Shown: positions 16,692 through 25,160, numbered from the stretch's first letter. The stretch: DNA of 39,576 nucleotides from Verrucomicrobiota bacterium (GCA_019237325.1 JAFAHI010000726.1:1-39576), one strand, 5' to 3'. Program-made: numbers and translations. Notes: generated by a model not told the origin, from the sequence alone.

Positions 16692-17129
16692 TCAATCGCT
16701 CTCCCTTGCGACCGCGGTAAGTTGAACGCTAAGATCATTTGTCGCACCGCCCACGGCGGGCGCTTCCACTGTATAGACACCGGGATCGAGATTAACGGTC
16801 ATCTTTTGACTGTCCCCTGGCAGCAATGGGTCAGTAAAATAGCGTTCCAGGCCCGGGCCTGAGATCTTAAATGCCCGTTTCTCAGTACCAACGTTAGTCA
16901 CCTTAAAAGTGATCTCCCCGGCATCAACGTTGGTGGGCATATCCATATGAGTCTTTCCCAGCGACACATCGACTTCGGGTTCCTGCCCTCTATCGTGCAC
17001 CGCGTCTCTGATCCCCTGGCCGATTCCCCGTATTACGTCTTCCGCTTTCTGCCCGGGACCGTCGGCACGGCCGATCGTGGGCACCAGAATCAGAGCGCCC
17101 ACGGCAAAAAACAACAAAATCTTCTTCAT
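16692..17129 (-). CDS. exported cupredoxin-fold-like protein
   Basis: 145 residues. MKKILLFFAVGALILVPTIGRADG is a clear signal peptide. A short charged segment follows, then a beta-rich domain (VDAGEITFKVTNVGTEKRAFKI ... LLPGDSQKMTVNLDPGVYTVEAP) with the strand pattern of cupredoxins. The copper-binding His/Cys/His/Met set is not visible, so metal binding is doubtful. The start at 17129 was chosen for the signal peptide; the frame remains open upstream. The stop lies almost flush against a foldback repeat. Expected location is the periplasm. Confidence 0.75.
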   Translation of the reverse strand: MKKILLFFAVGALILVPTIGRADGPGQKAEDVIRGIGQGIRDAVHDRGQEPEVDVSLGKTHMDMPTNVDAGEITFKVTNVGTEKRAFKISGPGLERYFTDPLLPGDSQKMTVNLDPGVYTVEAPAVGGATNDLSVQLTAVARESD

Positions 17130-17174
17130 TTTAAATCGTTCGAAATTGCAGCTGAGAACGGATCTGGACCGCGA

Positions 17175-17405
17175 ATGGACGCCGAAGATTTGCCGGTCGA
17201 GAAATTGACAGATGCTAACCGGGTTCATCTGGGACTTGGCGTTCTTCCTCTCGCTCAATATTTCGGCGTTCTGGCAGCCAAGAAATATAGCGGCTTCTTA
17301 TCCATCGAGATATTCCGGCCCGAGTATTGGCAACAGCCAGTGATCCAAGTGGTTAACGACGCGAAAACCTCGTGCGAAAAATTGTTAGCCACAATCGCAC
17401 AATGA
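17175..17405 (+). pseudogene. C-terminal fragment of a sugar phosphate isomerase/epimerase
   Basis: 76 codons starting MDAEDLPVEKLTDANRVHLG, then a LPLAQYFGVLAAKKYSGFLSIE stretch and FRPEYWQQP. This is the last third of an AP-endonuclease-2/xylose-isomerase-like TIM barrel (metal-site D near the start; SIE near the end). The first ~200 codons are absent; upstream sequence belongs to the divergent cupredoxin-like gene. The stop overlaps the ATG of the next fragment in an ATGA at 17402-17405, a relic of an operon. Confidence 0.75.
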
Positions 17406-17702
17406 AAATCGCTTTTTATACTTCTACCTTGGGAGATCAACCGGCGCAGGAGGTGATTCGCTGGGCAAAAACAGCCGGGTTCGACGGCATTGAACTCGAT
17501 GTTAACCGGCATCTCTCTGGCCAGAGGTAAACTAGATTGGAAACGGTTCCTCACCTGCGCTCAGACCAAGCTTGGCTTCGACGGTTATGTCAGCGTTGAG
17601 CATGAAGACCGGGAATACGCCTGGCCAAATGGCGACATAGAAACACGTAAAAAAGGATTGGCATACGGGCTAAGTCAGCTCCGCCAAGCTTTAGTCAGGT
17701 GA
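17402..17702 (+). pseudogene. sugar phosphate isomerase/epimerase with large internal deletion and frameshift
   Basis: The first 42 codons read MKIAFYTSTLGDQPAQEVIR, then WAKTAGFDGIELDVNRHL, a normal isomerase N-terminus, and stop at TAA 17528-17530. In another frame from about 17530, DWKRFLTCAQTKLGFDGYVS, then VEHEDREYAWPNGD and a GLAYGLSQLRQAL ending, is a normal C-terminus of the same family. Roughly 150-200 central codons are gone and the halves are out of frame, so no functional protein is possible. Confidence 0.8.
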
Positions 17703-17896
17703 GGAAAAAATCTCAGGCAAAGACGCAAGCGAAACGCAGATGAACGCAGATTTACGCAGATGCGGTAGCCGTGGAGCGCTGCCTTCCCGTTGCCACCAGA
17801 CGATGCCGAGGTAGCCGCGTCGCGTTTACCCCGAAAGCCTCCGGGGTAAACACTACGCGGCGCTACTAGGCCTTGCCTGAGATCTTGCGTCGTCTA
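17703..17896. repeat. mosaic of short dispersed repeats
   Basis: In order: GACGCAAGCGAAACGCAGAT-type phrases, GATTTACGCAGATG, a partial ~30-base hairpin repeat at about 17769, and TTTACCCCGAAAGCCTCCGG, which contains an ACCCCG/CGGGGT hairpin. The last also occurs near 16621 and 20262. No gene is visible. Confidence 0.7.
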
Positions 17897-18184
17897 CTAA
17901 CGAAACAGGATGACTTCGACGACGCCGAGATTGGCGTACACCCCGTACACCCCGCTCGTTGCTATCTCTTGCTCCCCGGTTTCGCGATGCTGGCGAAATT
18001 CGTCCTCTAAGCCGTGGTCCTCGAGATCCGCCGAAGTGAGCGTTACTTCGCCGGCGTTTAAACCGCCCGCAATCTCGGAGCGGATGAGCTCCATTGGCTG
18101 ATCGTCCCGGACGCAAGCAATTCCGGTTTGAACCGGATTATCGCCGGAGAAGCTGGTTTTATAGGTAAACTCGTAATACTTCAT
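17897..18184 (-). CDS. small hypothetical protein
   Basis: 95 residues, beginning MKYYEFTYKTSFSGDNPVQT and ending GVYGVYANLGVVEVILF. It is mixed alpha/beta, acidic and soluble, with no signal peptide. AGGAAA lies about 13 bases upstream of the ATG at 18184. Reading-frame length and composition look like a real gene, but I recognise no family. It stands alone among repeats. Confidence 0.6.
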   Translation of the reverse strand: MKYYEFTYKTSFSGDNPVQTGIACVRDDQPMELIRSEIAGGLNAGEVTLTSADLEDHGLEDEFRQHRETGEQEIATSGVYGVYANLGVVEVILFR

Positions 18185-18398
18185 AAGGCGCTCATTTCCT
18201 AGTTCGAGCTCCGTCTACTCAGCGGTCGCCAAAGCAGCGTAGAAAGGAGCATGGCGCAGGGGACACTAAGGAAGCAAAGGGGGAGACAGATCAACCGCGG
18301 CCTCGGAAATTCTCGGGGGTGAACGAACGCAGAAACTGTCAAGCCGTAGGCCTTGCGGAGGCGGATTTACGCAAATATTTCGCCGCTACGCGGCTCTA
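18185..18398. other. gene-free stretch with short repeat phrases
   Basis: About 214 bases with an AACGCAGAAACTG phrase, an AGGCCTTGCGGAGGCGGATT-type segment and CGCCGCTACGCGGC near 18382, all relatives of the dispersed repeats. No credible gene was seen. Confidence 0.5.
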
Positions 18399-18782
18399 CT
18401 AAAATGGTCCCCACACATTCCACCCTGAAGCGATCTCGGCGTTAAACTTCGCATCCTGCAAATCCTCCTCGGTCACATTCTTAGCCAGGCGCATATCCCG
18501 GTACCGATCATACGAGAATAGACCGCCGACATAGATCAGCTTCTGAGCAGGGTCGGCGTACACATAACGGTCTTTCCCGTTGCGCTGGATCCGCATCATT
18601 TTATAGGGCGGCAAATGCGCCAGATGTTTGAGCTGCTGTGGCGTTGTGGCAATGACCACATTGAACCCCGCCGCCGATAGCAGGTTTTCGGTTGACTGAT
18701 GATTATGGCCGGCGCAGCCCTGTAGGAGGGTCGTAACCAACAGAATGATCGTTAAAGGTAGTACGCCAAGAATCCGTTTCAT
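18399..18782 (-). CDS. small lipoprotein of unknown function
   Basis: 127 residues. MKRILGVLPLTIILLVTTLL followed by QGCAGH is a lipoprotein signal peptide with the lipobox LLQGC, modified Cys about residue 23. The mature part is about 105 residues with no recognised domain; it has a YVYADPAQKLIYVGG strand pair and ends NVWGPF. Expected to be anchored in the inner or outer membrane facing the periplasm. No neighbour suggests a role. Confidence 0.72.
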   Translation of the reverse strand: MKRILGVLPLTIILLVTTLLQGCAGHNHQSTENLLSAAGFNVVIATTPQQLKHLAHLPPYKMMRIQRNGKDRYVYADPAQKLIYVGGLFSYDRYRDMRLAKNVTEEDLQDAKFNAEIASGWNVWGPF

Positions 18783-19038
18783 CAGAGGGGCTTTATCTCA
18801 TGGAAAGCCGCAAAGACGCAAAGGCTAAGACGTGAAAGGTAGAAGAGTTGCGAAGCCCTGGTTTGTTTTTTCTTTGCGTTCCCTGCGTCCTGTCGCGGCT
18901 ATTCCGTATCCCTCTTCTTTTTGTGCTTTTTGTGCCCTTGGCCGACGTAATCCGGCGGCCGCCGGAGGGGAGATGGGGCGAAGTCTGCTTTTTGCGGGTA
19001 TTCCAGCTTCCCACCTTTCACTTCTCACCGGTCACCCG
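18783..19038. repeat. mosaic of GACGCAAAG- and CACCTTTCACTTCTCACC-type repeats
   Basis: GCAAAGACGCAAAGGC near 18810 faces inverse phrases CTTTGCGTTCCCTGCGTCC and TTTTTGTGCTTTTTGTGCCC near 18876-18940. These are followed by CCCACCTTTCACTTCTCACC phrases at 19010-19040 that run into the end of the next gene. No gene is visible. Confidence 0.7.
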
Positions 19039-19782
19039 TCACCGCTTCTCCCTTTCGTGTAAGATACCATTAATGGGAATCCCCGGTCCTTCGCTGACCT
19101 TTATGCTATTTAGACGGTGAACCAGATCTTCCACGAGCGTTCTGAGTAATCTTAGCTCTATATTAGAGGCATCCTTTTCTACCCAGTGTTGGAACCTGCT
19201 TGAGTTGAAGATGGCCTCAGCGAGTTTGATAGAAATACGACTTCCATACAGTAGTTTTCTGAAATCAAAATAGCTACGCTTAGCTTCATTGATCGGCGGG
19301 CGCCATAATTCTAATAAGAGGACCGCACGAAGCACATCGCTACCGGTCGGTGTTTTACCGACTGGCGCGAGGCCGCACGCCAGTTCCCAAGCGTAAACTC
19401 GTAAAAATCCTTGTTCTAATCGCAATAGAGGACGGCACTGGCTTTCCTTAAAGGGAAGGTGTGCACAATCCGCTTCGAGTAACTCCGAAACAATCGCGGC
19501 ACAATGAATCCGGCTTTCGGCCTGCCTCACTGAGATACTCAATTTCTCCCGGCAAAAATCGGCCCAGGTGGGATACTCGGTCCGATATAGCTCACGATCG
19601 CGAATCTCTCGCATGCTCTCACCAACCTCTATGAGGTGGAAGAGAGCCAGGTTTTGGCAGCGAACTAGATACCATTCGTAAGAGTCTTTTTCCGGCTCGT
19701 CCGGCCGCTTTTTCAGCACACCATGCCGTTTCTGTACCGAACCTTGGGAGCCTTGGGGGGATCGCCCGACAAAATTGGTCAT
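19039..19782 (-). CDS. putative DNA-associated protein of phage/plasmid type
   Basis: 247 residues. Residues ~50-100 (GESMREIRDRELYRTEYPTW, then FCREKLSISVRQAESRIHCA) match a helical segment I associate with phage, ICE and ParB-adjacent proteins (LREIRDxxLYRxEYxTFxxYCxERWGISRxxAY). The rest is helical with no recognised domain. By eye the gene is lower in G+C than its neighbours and uses different codons, suggesting transfer. The last residues, HEREKR and the stop, fall in an intergenic repeat phrase. No integrase or other mobile gene is adjacent. Confidence 0.6.
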   Translation of the reverse strand: MTNFVGRSPQGSQGSVQKRHGVLKKRPDEPEKDSYEWYLVRCQNLALFHLIEVGESMREIRDRELYRTEYPTWADFCREKLSISVRQAESRIHCAAIVSELLEADCAHLPFKESQCRPLLRLEQGFLRVYAWELACGLAPVGKTPTGSDVLRAVLLLELWRPPINEAKRSYFDFRKLLYGSRISIKLAEAIFNSSRFQHWVEKDASNIELRLLRTLVEDLVHRLNSIKVSEGPGIPINGILHEREKR

Positions 19783-20396
19783 TAATGGTTACCTACTGGC
19801 ACCCGGGCAGCTCAGCAACCACTCTTTTGGGGTTCTGGCCCGCAAAAATTCCTCATTTTAAGGAACTTATTGAATCTACGGCACTTTTATAGCCAGGAGC
19901 CGCGAAGCGGAGACATTATCTTAGCCTAGGGTGGAGCCCTAGATGGGTGTTCAAAAATGGCGATCAGCGCTGAAGGTGCGTTAGAAACGGTCTCGAATCC
20001 TGAATGACCGCATCCCCGAGATTGGGCCGTCGCTCCCGAGAGCGATAGTGTCGCGTTTACAGCGCTAAATGCGTTTTTTGAATACAATACCCAGGGCTCA
20101 CGGACTCGCCCTGGGCTACAAATATCACGCCGCTACGCGGCTCTCTCGGCCTCGCGCAAAGGGAAAACGGAGAACGGATTAATTCACAGCAAGGTCATCC
20201 GGCCGCGGCCGGACCACAAAGACAAAATTTCCATCGCCGCCGTGGGAGTACAAATATTTCGCCCCCGAAAGCCTCCGAGGTAAACGCAACGCGACTCTAT
20301 TAGGCTTCGCACCAATACTCCACCACTCCATTACTCCAATACTCCGCCCCCTTACATCTCACTTCTCACCTCTCTCGATCTTGATTACAATAGGCT
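19783..20396. other. 614-base gene-free stretch containing foldback repeat copy 2 (19900-20157)
   Basis: The element starts GCCGCGAAGCGGAGACATTA, has GCGATCAGCGCTGAAGGTGC and its inverse around 20060, and ends with CCCAGGGCTCACGGACTCGC, CCGCTACGCGG and a truncated hairpin repeat near 20146. The rest holds a copy of CCCCCGAAAGCCTCCGAGGT near 20263 and an octamer run (CCAATACTCC, ACCACTCCATTACTCC) at 20312-20347. No gene is visible. Confidence 0.8.
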
Positions 20397-21521
20397 ATGG
20401 TCGTGCCGGTTAATAAGAATTCTGACTTCATTTTTCATCAAGAAACCCCGCCGAATGGCGGGCCTCCGCTTGCGCGGCTAATTGAGAAGTTTGCCACGCC
20501 GGTCCAAAACTTCTTTCTTCGCACCCACGGCGATATTCCCGAAGTCAATCGTTCAACTTTCCGGTTAACAATCGCTGGATTGGTTAAACGTCCCTGCGAG
20601 TTTACGCTGGCAGAACTGGGTGAACGTTTTCCGGCCAAAGCGATCGTGGCCACACTGCAGTGTGCGGGCAACCGGCGTTCCAGCGCCTCTGCTATCAAGC
20701 CGGTTCCGAATGAAGTCCGTTGGGGGAATGAAGCGATCAGTAATGCTGGATGGAAAGGCTGCTCGTTAACGGATGTTCTCCAGTTTGCCGGGGTCGACGA
20801 TCAAGCGAAACATGTTGAATTTGTCGGCGCGGATCGTTGTTCTAAGGAAGGGACCGAGGTGTATTTCGGTGGATCGATCCCACTCGACCGGGCGCTCCAA
20901 CGCGATGTGCTCTTGGCCTGGGAAATGAATGACCGGCCCCTGGCCACCGAACACGGAGCTCCTTTGCGCGCGATCGTCCCCGGTTACATCGGGGCGCGCA
21001 GTGTGAAATGGTTGAAAGAAATTAATCTACTGATCGAGCCTTCCAAGAACCTGTACCACGCTCATGCCTATCGATTGTTCCCATCCGATACATCTTCAGC
21101 TAGCGCCGATTGGGAGCATGCTCTGGAACTTGGGGAACTTTCGGTTAATTCTTGCATCTGCGCGATCGAAGAGGTTCCTAATGGCGTTTTAGTTAAAGGG
21201 TACGCCACCGCCGGCGGGAATCGGCACGTAGTCCGAGTCGATATCGGATTCGGTGAACCCCTTAAATGGCGGGAAGCGTCTTTTCAAGATCCACCTGGAC
21301 CCGGTATTTGGCGAAGATGGGAAGTTCTTATCCCGAAGCTGCTCGTTGGTGAGATCATCTGTGCCCGAGCCTGGGATTCCGCGGCGAACACCCAGCCTGA
21401 AGACCCGGAAAGTGTTTGGAATTTTAAAGGGTACATGAATAACGCCTGGCACCGCGTCCGATTCGGTATGCCCTGGGAAGATGTTAAAGTGGCTAAGCCC
21501 GAGATCGATTACTACCTGTGA
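20397..21521 (+). CDS. sulfite oxidase-like molybdopterin enzyme
   Basis: 374 residues. Residues ~50-225 form the Moco domain: TLQCAGNRR, with Cys89 as the molybdenum ligand, GGSIPLDRAL, and HGAPLRAIVPGYIGARSVKW, all standard in sulfite oxidases. The remainder is the Ig-like dimerisation domain (GYATAGGNRHVVRVDIGFG ... WNFKGYMNNAWHRVRF). No heme domain and no signal peptide are present, so it is probably cytoplasmic or partnered with an external acceptor. It would oxidise sulfite to sulfate or a related substrate. TAGG precedes the ATG closely. It stands alone. Confidence 0.88.
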   Translation: MVVPVNKNSDFIFHQETPPNGGPPLARLIEKFATPVQNFFLRTHGDIPEVNRSTFRLTIAGLVKRPCEFTLAELGERFPAKAIVATLQCAGNRRSSASAIKPVPNEVRWGNEAISNAGWKGCSLTDVLQFAGVDDQAKHVEFVGADRCSKEGTEVYFGGSIPLDRALQRDVLLAWEMNDRPLATEHGAPLRAIVPGYIGARSVKWLKEINLLIEPSKNLYHAHAYRLFPSDTSSASADWEHALELGELSVNSCICAIEEVPNGVLVKGYATAGGNRHVVRVDIGFGEPLKWREASFQDPPGPGIWRRWEVLIPKLLVGEIICARAWDSAANTQPEDPESVWNFKGYMNNAWHRVRFGMPWEDVKVAKPEIDYYL

Positions 21522-21658
21522 CCGCGAATGAACGCGAACAGGGACCGCGAATAAACGCGAAGAGAATATCAACCGCAAGATAGACGCAGATACGCCACTT
21601 TTCACGTCTCACCTTTTCGCCGCTATGCGGCTCGACTAGGCTGCGCCTTTTTCACCTC
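21522..21658. repeat. dispersed repeat phrases
   Basis: GACCGCGAATGAACGCGAAC and a second GACCGCGAATAAACGCGAAG copy, an ACCGCAAGATAGACGCAGAT phrase, TTTTCACGTCTCACC and CGCCGCTATGCGGC. These lie between convergent genes and continue into the 3' end of the following minus-strand gene. Confidence 0.7.
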
Positions 21659-22348
21659 TCACTTATCACCGCTTTCCCCCTCTGCGTCCTTGGCGTCCTT
21701 TGCATCCTTCGCGTCAGACTTGTCCGCCTTCTTTGCTTTTCCCTCGTAATTTTCCATCAGCTTTTCCGATGCGCGATGGGCGGCGGCGCGGAGAAGCATT
21801 TCTTGCTCATCGGGATCAGTGCGGAGCTGCTCCGGTAAAATCGCGGGGAGATTCTTGTCGTCACTTTTGACGACCGCTTCGTGCGACCACAGAACCTTGT
21901 TGTCTGGCGTAACCAGTTCGGCGTAAAGCGTCATTAGCGGACGGACTTCGCGAGAGATTAGTTCGGCCATACCGAAGCCGTATTTACGCACAGCTAGACG
22001 AAACCGGTTATCGGTCGTGCTGTCGTCTTCAGGCGTAAATCCTTTTCCGCGGATTGCATCGGAGAATTCTTCGCGAACAAAGACCGCGAGAGGCGTCAAA
22101 TTTCGGCGTTGGGTGGTTGCGTCGTGGACATACCGTTTCACCTCGCCCCGGGTTACTGCTGACGCGGCGAGCCCCATCGAAGCAGCCAGCTCTAAGGATT
22201 GGGACAACCCGATGAACGTCATTTTCTCCGGGTACGGAATGGACGATTCGACCTGAACCGGTCCAGGAGAAAGAGCACTGGCGGAAACGGATCCCGAGGT
22301 GGCGGCCCAGAAAACAAAACACAACGCTAGTCGAATGGTACAACTCAT
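21659..22348 (-). CDS. exported hypothetical protein with repeat-derived C-terminus
   Basis: 229 residues. A signal peptide (LALCFVFWAATSGSVSASAL) is followed by a soluble domain of unknown type with a conserved-looking core (YGFGMAELISREVRPLMTLY). The C-terminal tail (KADKSDAKDAKDAKDAEGES) is encoded by in-frame copies of the intergenic GACGCAAAG phrase, and the stop lies in a GTGATAAGTGAGAGG phrase. Expected location is the periplasm. No function is proposed. Confidence 0.72.
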   Translation of the reverse strand: MSCTIRLALCFVFWAATSGSVSASALSPGPVQVESSIPYPEKMTFIGLSQSLELAASMGLAASAVTRGEVKRYVHDATTQRRNLTPLAVFVREEFSDAIRGKGFTPEDDSTTDNRFRLAVRKYGFGMAELISREVRPLMTLYAELVTPDNKVLWSHEAVVKSDDKNLPAILPEQLRTDPDEQEMLLRAAAHRASEKLMENYEGKAKKADKSDAKDAKDAKDAEGESGDK

Positions 22349-22504
22349 GAACGGGTCTCACACAAAGACACAAAGGCACAAAGTCAAGCAGCGCTTCGCC
22401 GGGGATTGGGAAAGGCCTGCCCTGAGCAAGCATCTAGCGCGTCGAATGGGTGAGAGGCCTCGATTGGAGGCTGCAATCCGCGCCAACGAGTGCAATCTTC
22501 TGCG

Positions 22505-23314
22505 ATGGATTTGCGCATTGCGTTCAGTACCTTAGCGTTCACGGACAGGAACCTGGAGGAAGCTATTTCGCTTGGTAGCTCTTTAGGCTATAACGGTGTC
22601 GAGCTGAGGGTGATCGACGGGAAACTGTTTGATTCTTCCTTATCAACCGCCGACCGCGCCCGAGTAAAGCAGAGCACTAATGCTGCTCGTTTGCCGATTG
22701 TGGCTGTCGGTAGCTCGGTCGTTCTCACCTCCGAAGAACCCGGTGCTGAGCTTCATCGGATGCTTGAGCTCACCAATGAATGGGAATCGCCATTTATGCG
22801 GGTCTACGGCGGCCAATTATCCGAAGACCCTGATAAACGCCGGAAACAGATGGAATCAGCGGCTAAGGTGGTGCAGGAAGCAATCCCGGTCGCTGAACGG
22901 CTAGGTGTCGTTATGCTGATCGAGACTCACGACGGCTTTTCTGCTTCTTCAGTAGCAGCGGAACTGCTGGCCAAAGTGCAATCAAAATCGTTCGGCGCCA
23001 TCTGGGATAGCCTTCACCCGCATCGAATGGGAGAAACCCCAGCTCAAGTCTTCAAGAATATCGGTGATCGGACCTACCATGTGCATATTAAAGATGGCCG
23101 GCGTTCAGCTGCACACAAAGGCGGTTGGCAACTAGTCCCGCTGGGTGAAGGAGAAGTACCCGTTGAAGAGGTGCTCAACCAGTTGGTCGCCGGCGGTTAC
23201 AAAGGATATCTCACGGTCGAATGGGAAAAATATTGGCACCCCGAGATCGAAGCTGCGGAGGTTGCGCTCCCACATGAACTGAAGGTCCTGCAGGGGTACG
23301 TGGCAAAGACGTAG
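22505..23314 (+). CDS. sugar phosphate isomerase/epimerase (TIM-barrel)
   Basis: 269 residues from ATG 22505 (MDLRIAFSTLAF); a GTG at 22490 is possible but adds nothing family-like. Metal-site residues of the AP-endonuclease-2/xylose-isomerase-like barrel appear in order: the Glu in LIETHDGF, Asp and His in IWDSLHPHRMGE, the His pair in YHVHIKDG, and the Glu in LTVEWEKYW. It probably acts on a ketose, inosose or related sugar. It is followed by a dehydrogenase and an SDR in the same direction, suggesting sugar or polyol catabolism. No clear ribosome site is seen. Confidence 0.87.
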   Translation: MDLRIAFSTLAFTDRNLEEAISLGSSLGYNGVELRVIDGKLFDSSLSTADRARVKQSTNAARLPIVAVGSSVVLTSEEPGAELHRMLELTNEWESPFMRVYGGQLSEDPDKRRKQMESAAKVVQEAIPVAERLGVVMLIETHDGFSASSVAAELLAKVQSKSFGAIWDSLHPHRMGETPAQVFKNIGDRTYHVHIKDGRRSAAHKGGWQLVPLGEGEVPVEEVLNQLVAGGYKGYLTVEWEKYWHPEIEAAEVALPHELKVLQGYVAKT

Positions 23315-23347
23315 CCGATAGCAAACGGGCGTTAAGAACACCGGGTC

Positions 23348-23637
23348 GGGCGTTGCATTCGGCTCGACCGGCCCAAGCGCAAGTCGACGCCTCAAGTTGT
23401 ATACGGATATTGCGTTCGGAAAGACGCGACGCCCTGAGGTCCATGGTGTGTTCGCGGTTTCGGTGCATGCGCGTCCAAATACGTCGCCAGTTCAGGAATG
23501 GAATGGATTTTTCCCTTTCACACGAAAACTGCTAACCAGGCCCCGTCCCGCGGGCGTCGCGTCTTTCCAAACCCTATACCTGCCACCATCAAAGGCGTCG
23601 ACACGCGGGCGAGCAAACAATGCGGAAGGCAACGCCC
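23348..23637. repeat. ~290 bp imperfect palindrome (foldback element of a different type)
   Basis: Three inverted pairs share one centre near 23493: GGGCGTTGC at 23348-23356 with 23629-23637; TCGACGCCT at 23384-23392 with 23593-23601; and the perfect 17-base pair GGAAAGACGCGACGCCC at 23418-23434 with 23552-23568. It fills the gap between the isomerase and dehydrogenase genes. It shares no sequence with the other foldback elements here. Confidence 0.88.
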
Positions 23638-23755
23638 CGATTACGCGCGTCGCCGCCAATCACCAATCACTTCTCACGCCCTCGCTTCCTCCCCTTGCGC
23701 TACGCCCAGAACCGTTGAACATGTCATGCGATACCCCCTGCTAATGAATAGGACG

Positions 23756-24808
23756 ATGCCCGCTGTTGTTAACTACGCGCCGGAACCTCACAGTGTGGAG
23801 CTGCGCGAAGTTCCGGTTCCGGAAGTCGGTGAAAACGAAGTATTACTGGCGGTTCAAGCGGTCGGGGTATGCGGCACCGATATCCATGTGGCTTATGAGA
23901 AGCATACGGGCGGCAGCATCAATTATCCGGTGATTTTGGGGCACGAGTTTGGCGGAGTCATCGTTCAAGCCGGCAAAAACGTTCGCGGTTTCAAGGAAGG
24001 AGATCGCGTGGTCAGTGAAACCGCGGCGGTTATCGACGAAACCTCTCCTTTTGTACACTCGGGCTTGTATAACCTGGACCCTGGACGGCGCGGGTTCGGG
24101 TTTGGTGTGGACGGCGCAATGACGCACTACACAAAAGTACCAGAACGTATCCTGCATCATATTCCCGACGGGTTAGCGTTTGAACTCGCTGCTCTGACCG
24201 AGCCTTGTTGTGTTGCTTACAACGCGACATGCGGTAATGCTCGCATTTTCCCGGGAGACGCAGTCGCCGTCATTGGACCGGGACCGATCGGACTCCTCTG
24301 CGCCTCGATGGCCAAACTCGCCGGCGCCAGCGAGATTGTTGTCATTGGTACCCCCGCGGACAAACGTCGATTGCAAATTGCAGAGGAGCTTGGTGCATCC
24401 GCGACCCTCGGTGCTAACGGTGAAGACGTTGTCGCGTGGACTCAATCGCTGAGAGATGGATACGGATTCGATGTCATAATCGATGCCGCCGGCGTCTCCG
24501 TCACACTAAGGCTCGCTATGGATATTGTCCGTCCTGCCGGCCAGATCAGTAAAGTCGGTTGGGGGCATCAACCTTTTAATTTTTCACTGGATCCAATCGT
24601 GAAGAAGGCGGTGACTTTGCAGGGCAGTTTTTCGCATAACTGGCCGATCTGGGAACGAATCATCCGGTTGCTGTCCTCAGGACAGCTGGATCTAGGGCCG
24701 GACTTTACCCGTATTTACGCGCTGGGAGATTGGCACGGCGCATTTGAATCCATGCATTCCGGCGAAATCGTGAAAGCGGTGCTCAAGCCCCAGCAAACCC
24801 CGGAGTGA
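23756..24808 (+). CDS. medium-chain (MDR) zinc-type alcohol/polyol dehydrogenase
   Basis: 350 residues from ATG 23756, chosen because TAGGA lies just upstream; the frame is open further upstream through repeat-derived sequence. VGVCGTD (Cys39), GHEFGG (His63, Glu64) and the Glu in LTEPC near 149 supply the catalytic zinc site; GPGPIGLLC near 174-182 binds NAD(P). The lobe that normally carries four structural-zinc Cys is present as a loop (SETAAVIDETSPFVHSGLYN) but has no Cys. Sorbitol, threonine and galactitol dehydrogenases belong here; the substrate is unknown. It lies between the sugar isomerase and an SDR. Confidence 0.87.
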   Translation: MPAVVNYAPEPHSVELREVPVPEVGENEVLLAVQAVGVCGTDIHVAYEKHTGGSINYPVILGHEFGGVIVQAGKNVRGFKEGDRVVSETAAVIDETSPFVHSGLYNLDPGRRGFGFGVDGAMTHYTKVPERILHHIPDGLAFELAALTEPCCVAYNATCGNARIFPGDAVAVIGPGPIGLLCASMAKLAGASEIVVIGTPADKRRLQIAEELGASATLGANGEDVVAWTQSLRDGYGFDVIIDAAGVSVTLRLAMDIVRPAGQISKVGWGHQPFNFSLDPIVKKAVTLQGSFSHNWPIWERIIRLLSSGQLDLGPDFTRIYALGDWHGAFESMHSGEIVKAVLKPQQTPE

Positions 24809-25064
24809 TGGAGCGTTGGAGTAACGGAGTATTGGTGGGGAACCGGAATAGCCACGCAAAAAACCGCGAATGAACGCGAAGAAAAATCTCACGCAAAGTC
24901 GCAAAGCCGCAAAGGGAAGACAGACAAACTGAAATGCACTCAGAATTACGCAGATGGGTTTGGCACCCGTGGAGCGTTGCCTCGCTTGCGAGGCCGAAAG
25001 GGGTCGCCACGCCTCAAACAAACCTGACGCTGTGTCGACGCGTTGGCAACGCCACTACCGCAAC
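24809..25064. repeat. mosaic of dispersed repeats
   Basis: A GGAGTGATGGAGCGTTGGAG octamer-type phrase (inverse orientation) at about 24804-24838, then AACCGCGAATGAACGCGAAG, CTCACGCAAAGTCGCAAAGC, ATTACGCAGATG and one ~30-base hairpin repeat at 24968-24999 followed by GGGGTCGCCACGCC. The last phrase also follows the copies at 13614 and 31768. Confidence 0.75.
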
Positions 25065-25160
25065 ACTCCATTACTCCGATACTCCATTACTCCGATACTC
25101 CAGTACTCCAACACTCCGCTACTCCATCGCTCCAACACTCCATTGGTCCGTCACTCCAGG
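25065..25160. repeat. tandem octamer array, 12 units of ACTCCNNN
   Basis: Twelve consecutive 8-base units fill 25065-25160 exactly: ACTCCATT, ACTCCGAT, ACTCCATT, ACTCCGAT, ACTCCAGT, ACTCCAAC and so on, with two units changed at the first bases. The array ends nine bases before the SDR start codon, so it forms the immediate 5' region of that gene. Confidence 0.9.

Noticed and set aside
16497-16862. 121-codon frame across a foldback element
   Set aside because: Most of it is repeat sequence and the rest is antisense to the cupredoxin-like gene.
17853-18116. 87-codon minus-strand frame overlapping the 95-residue protein
   Set aside because: Arg-rich shadow frame with no structure; the other frame has a ribosome site and plausible protein composition.
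23498-23755. 86-codon N-terminal extension of the MDR dehydrogenase
   Set aside because: The sequence is palindrome- and repeat-derived; the family start and a ribosome site fit the ATG at 23756.
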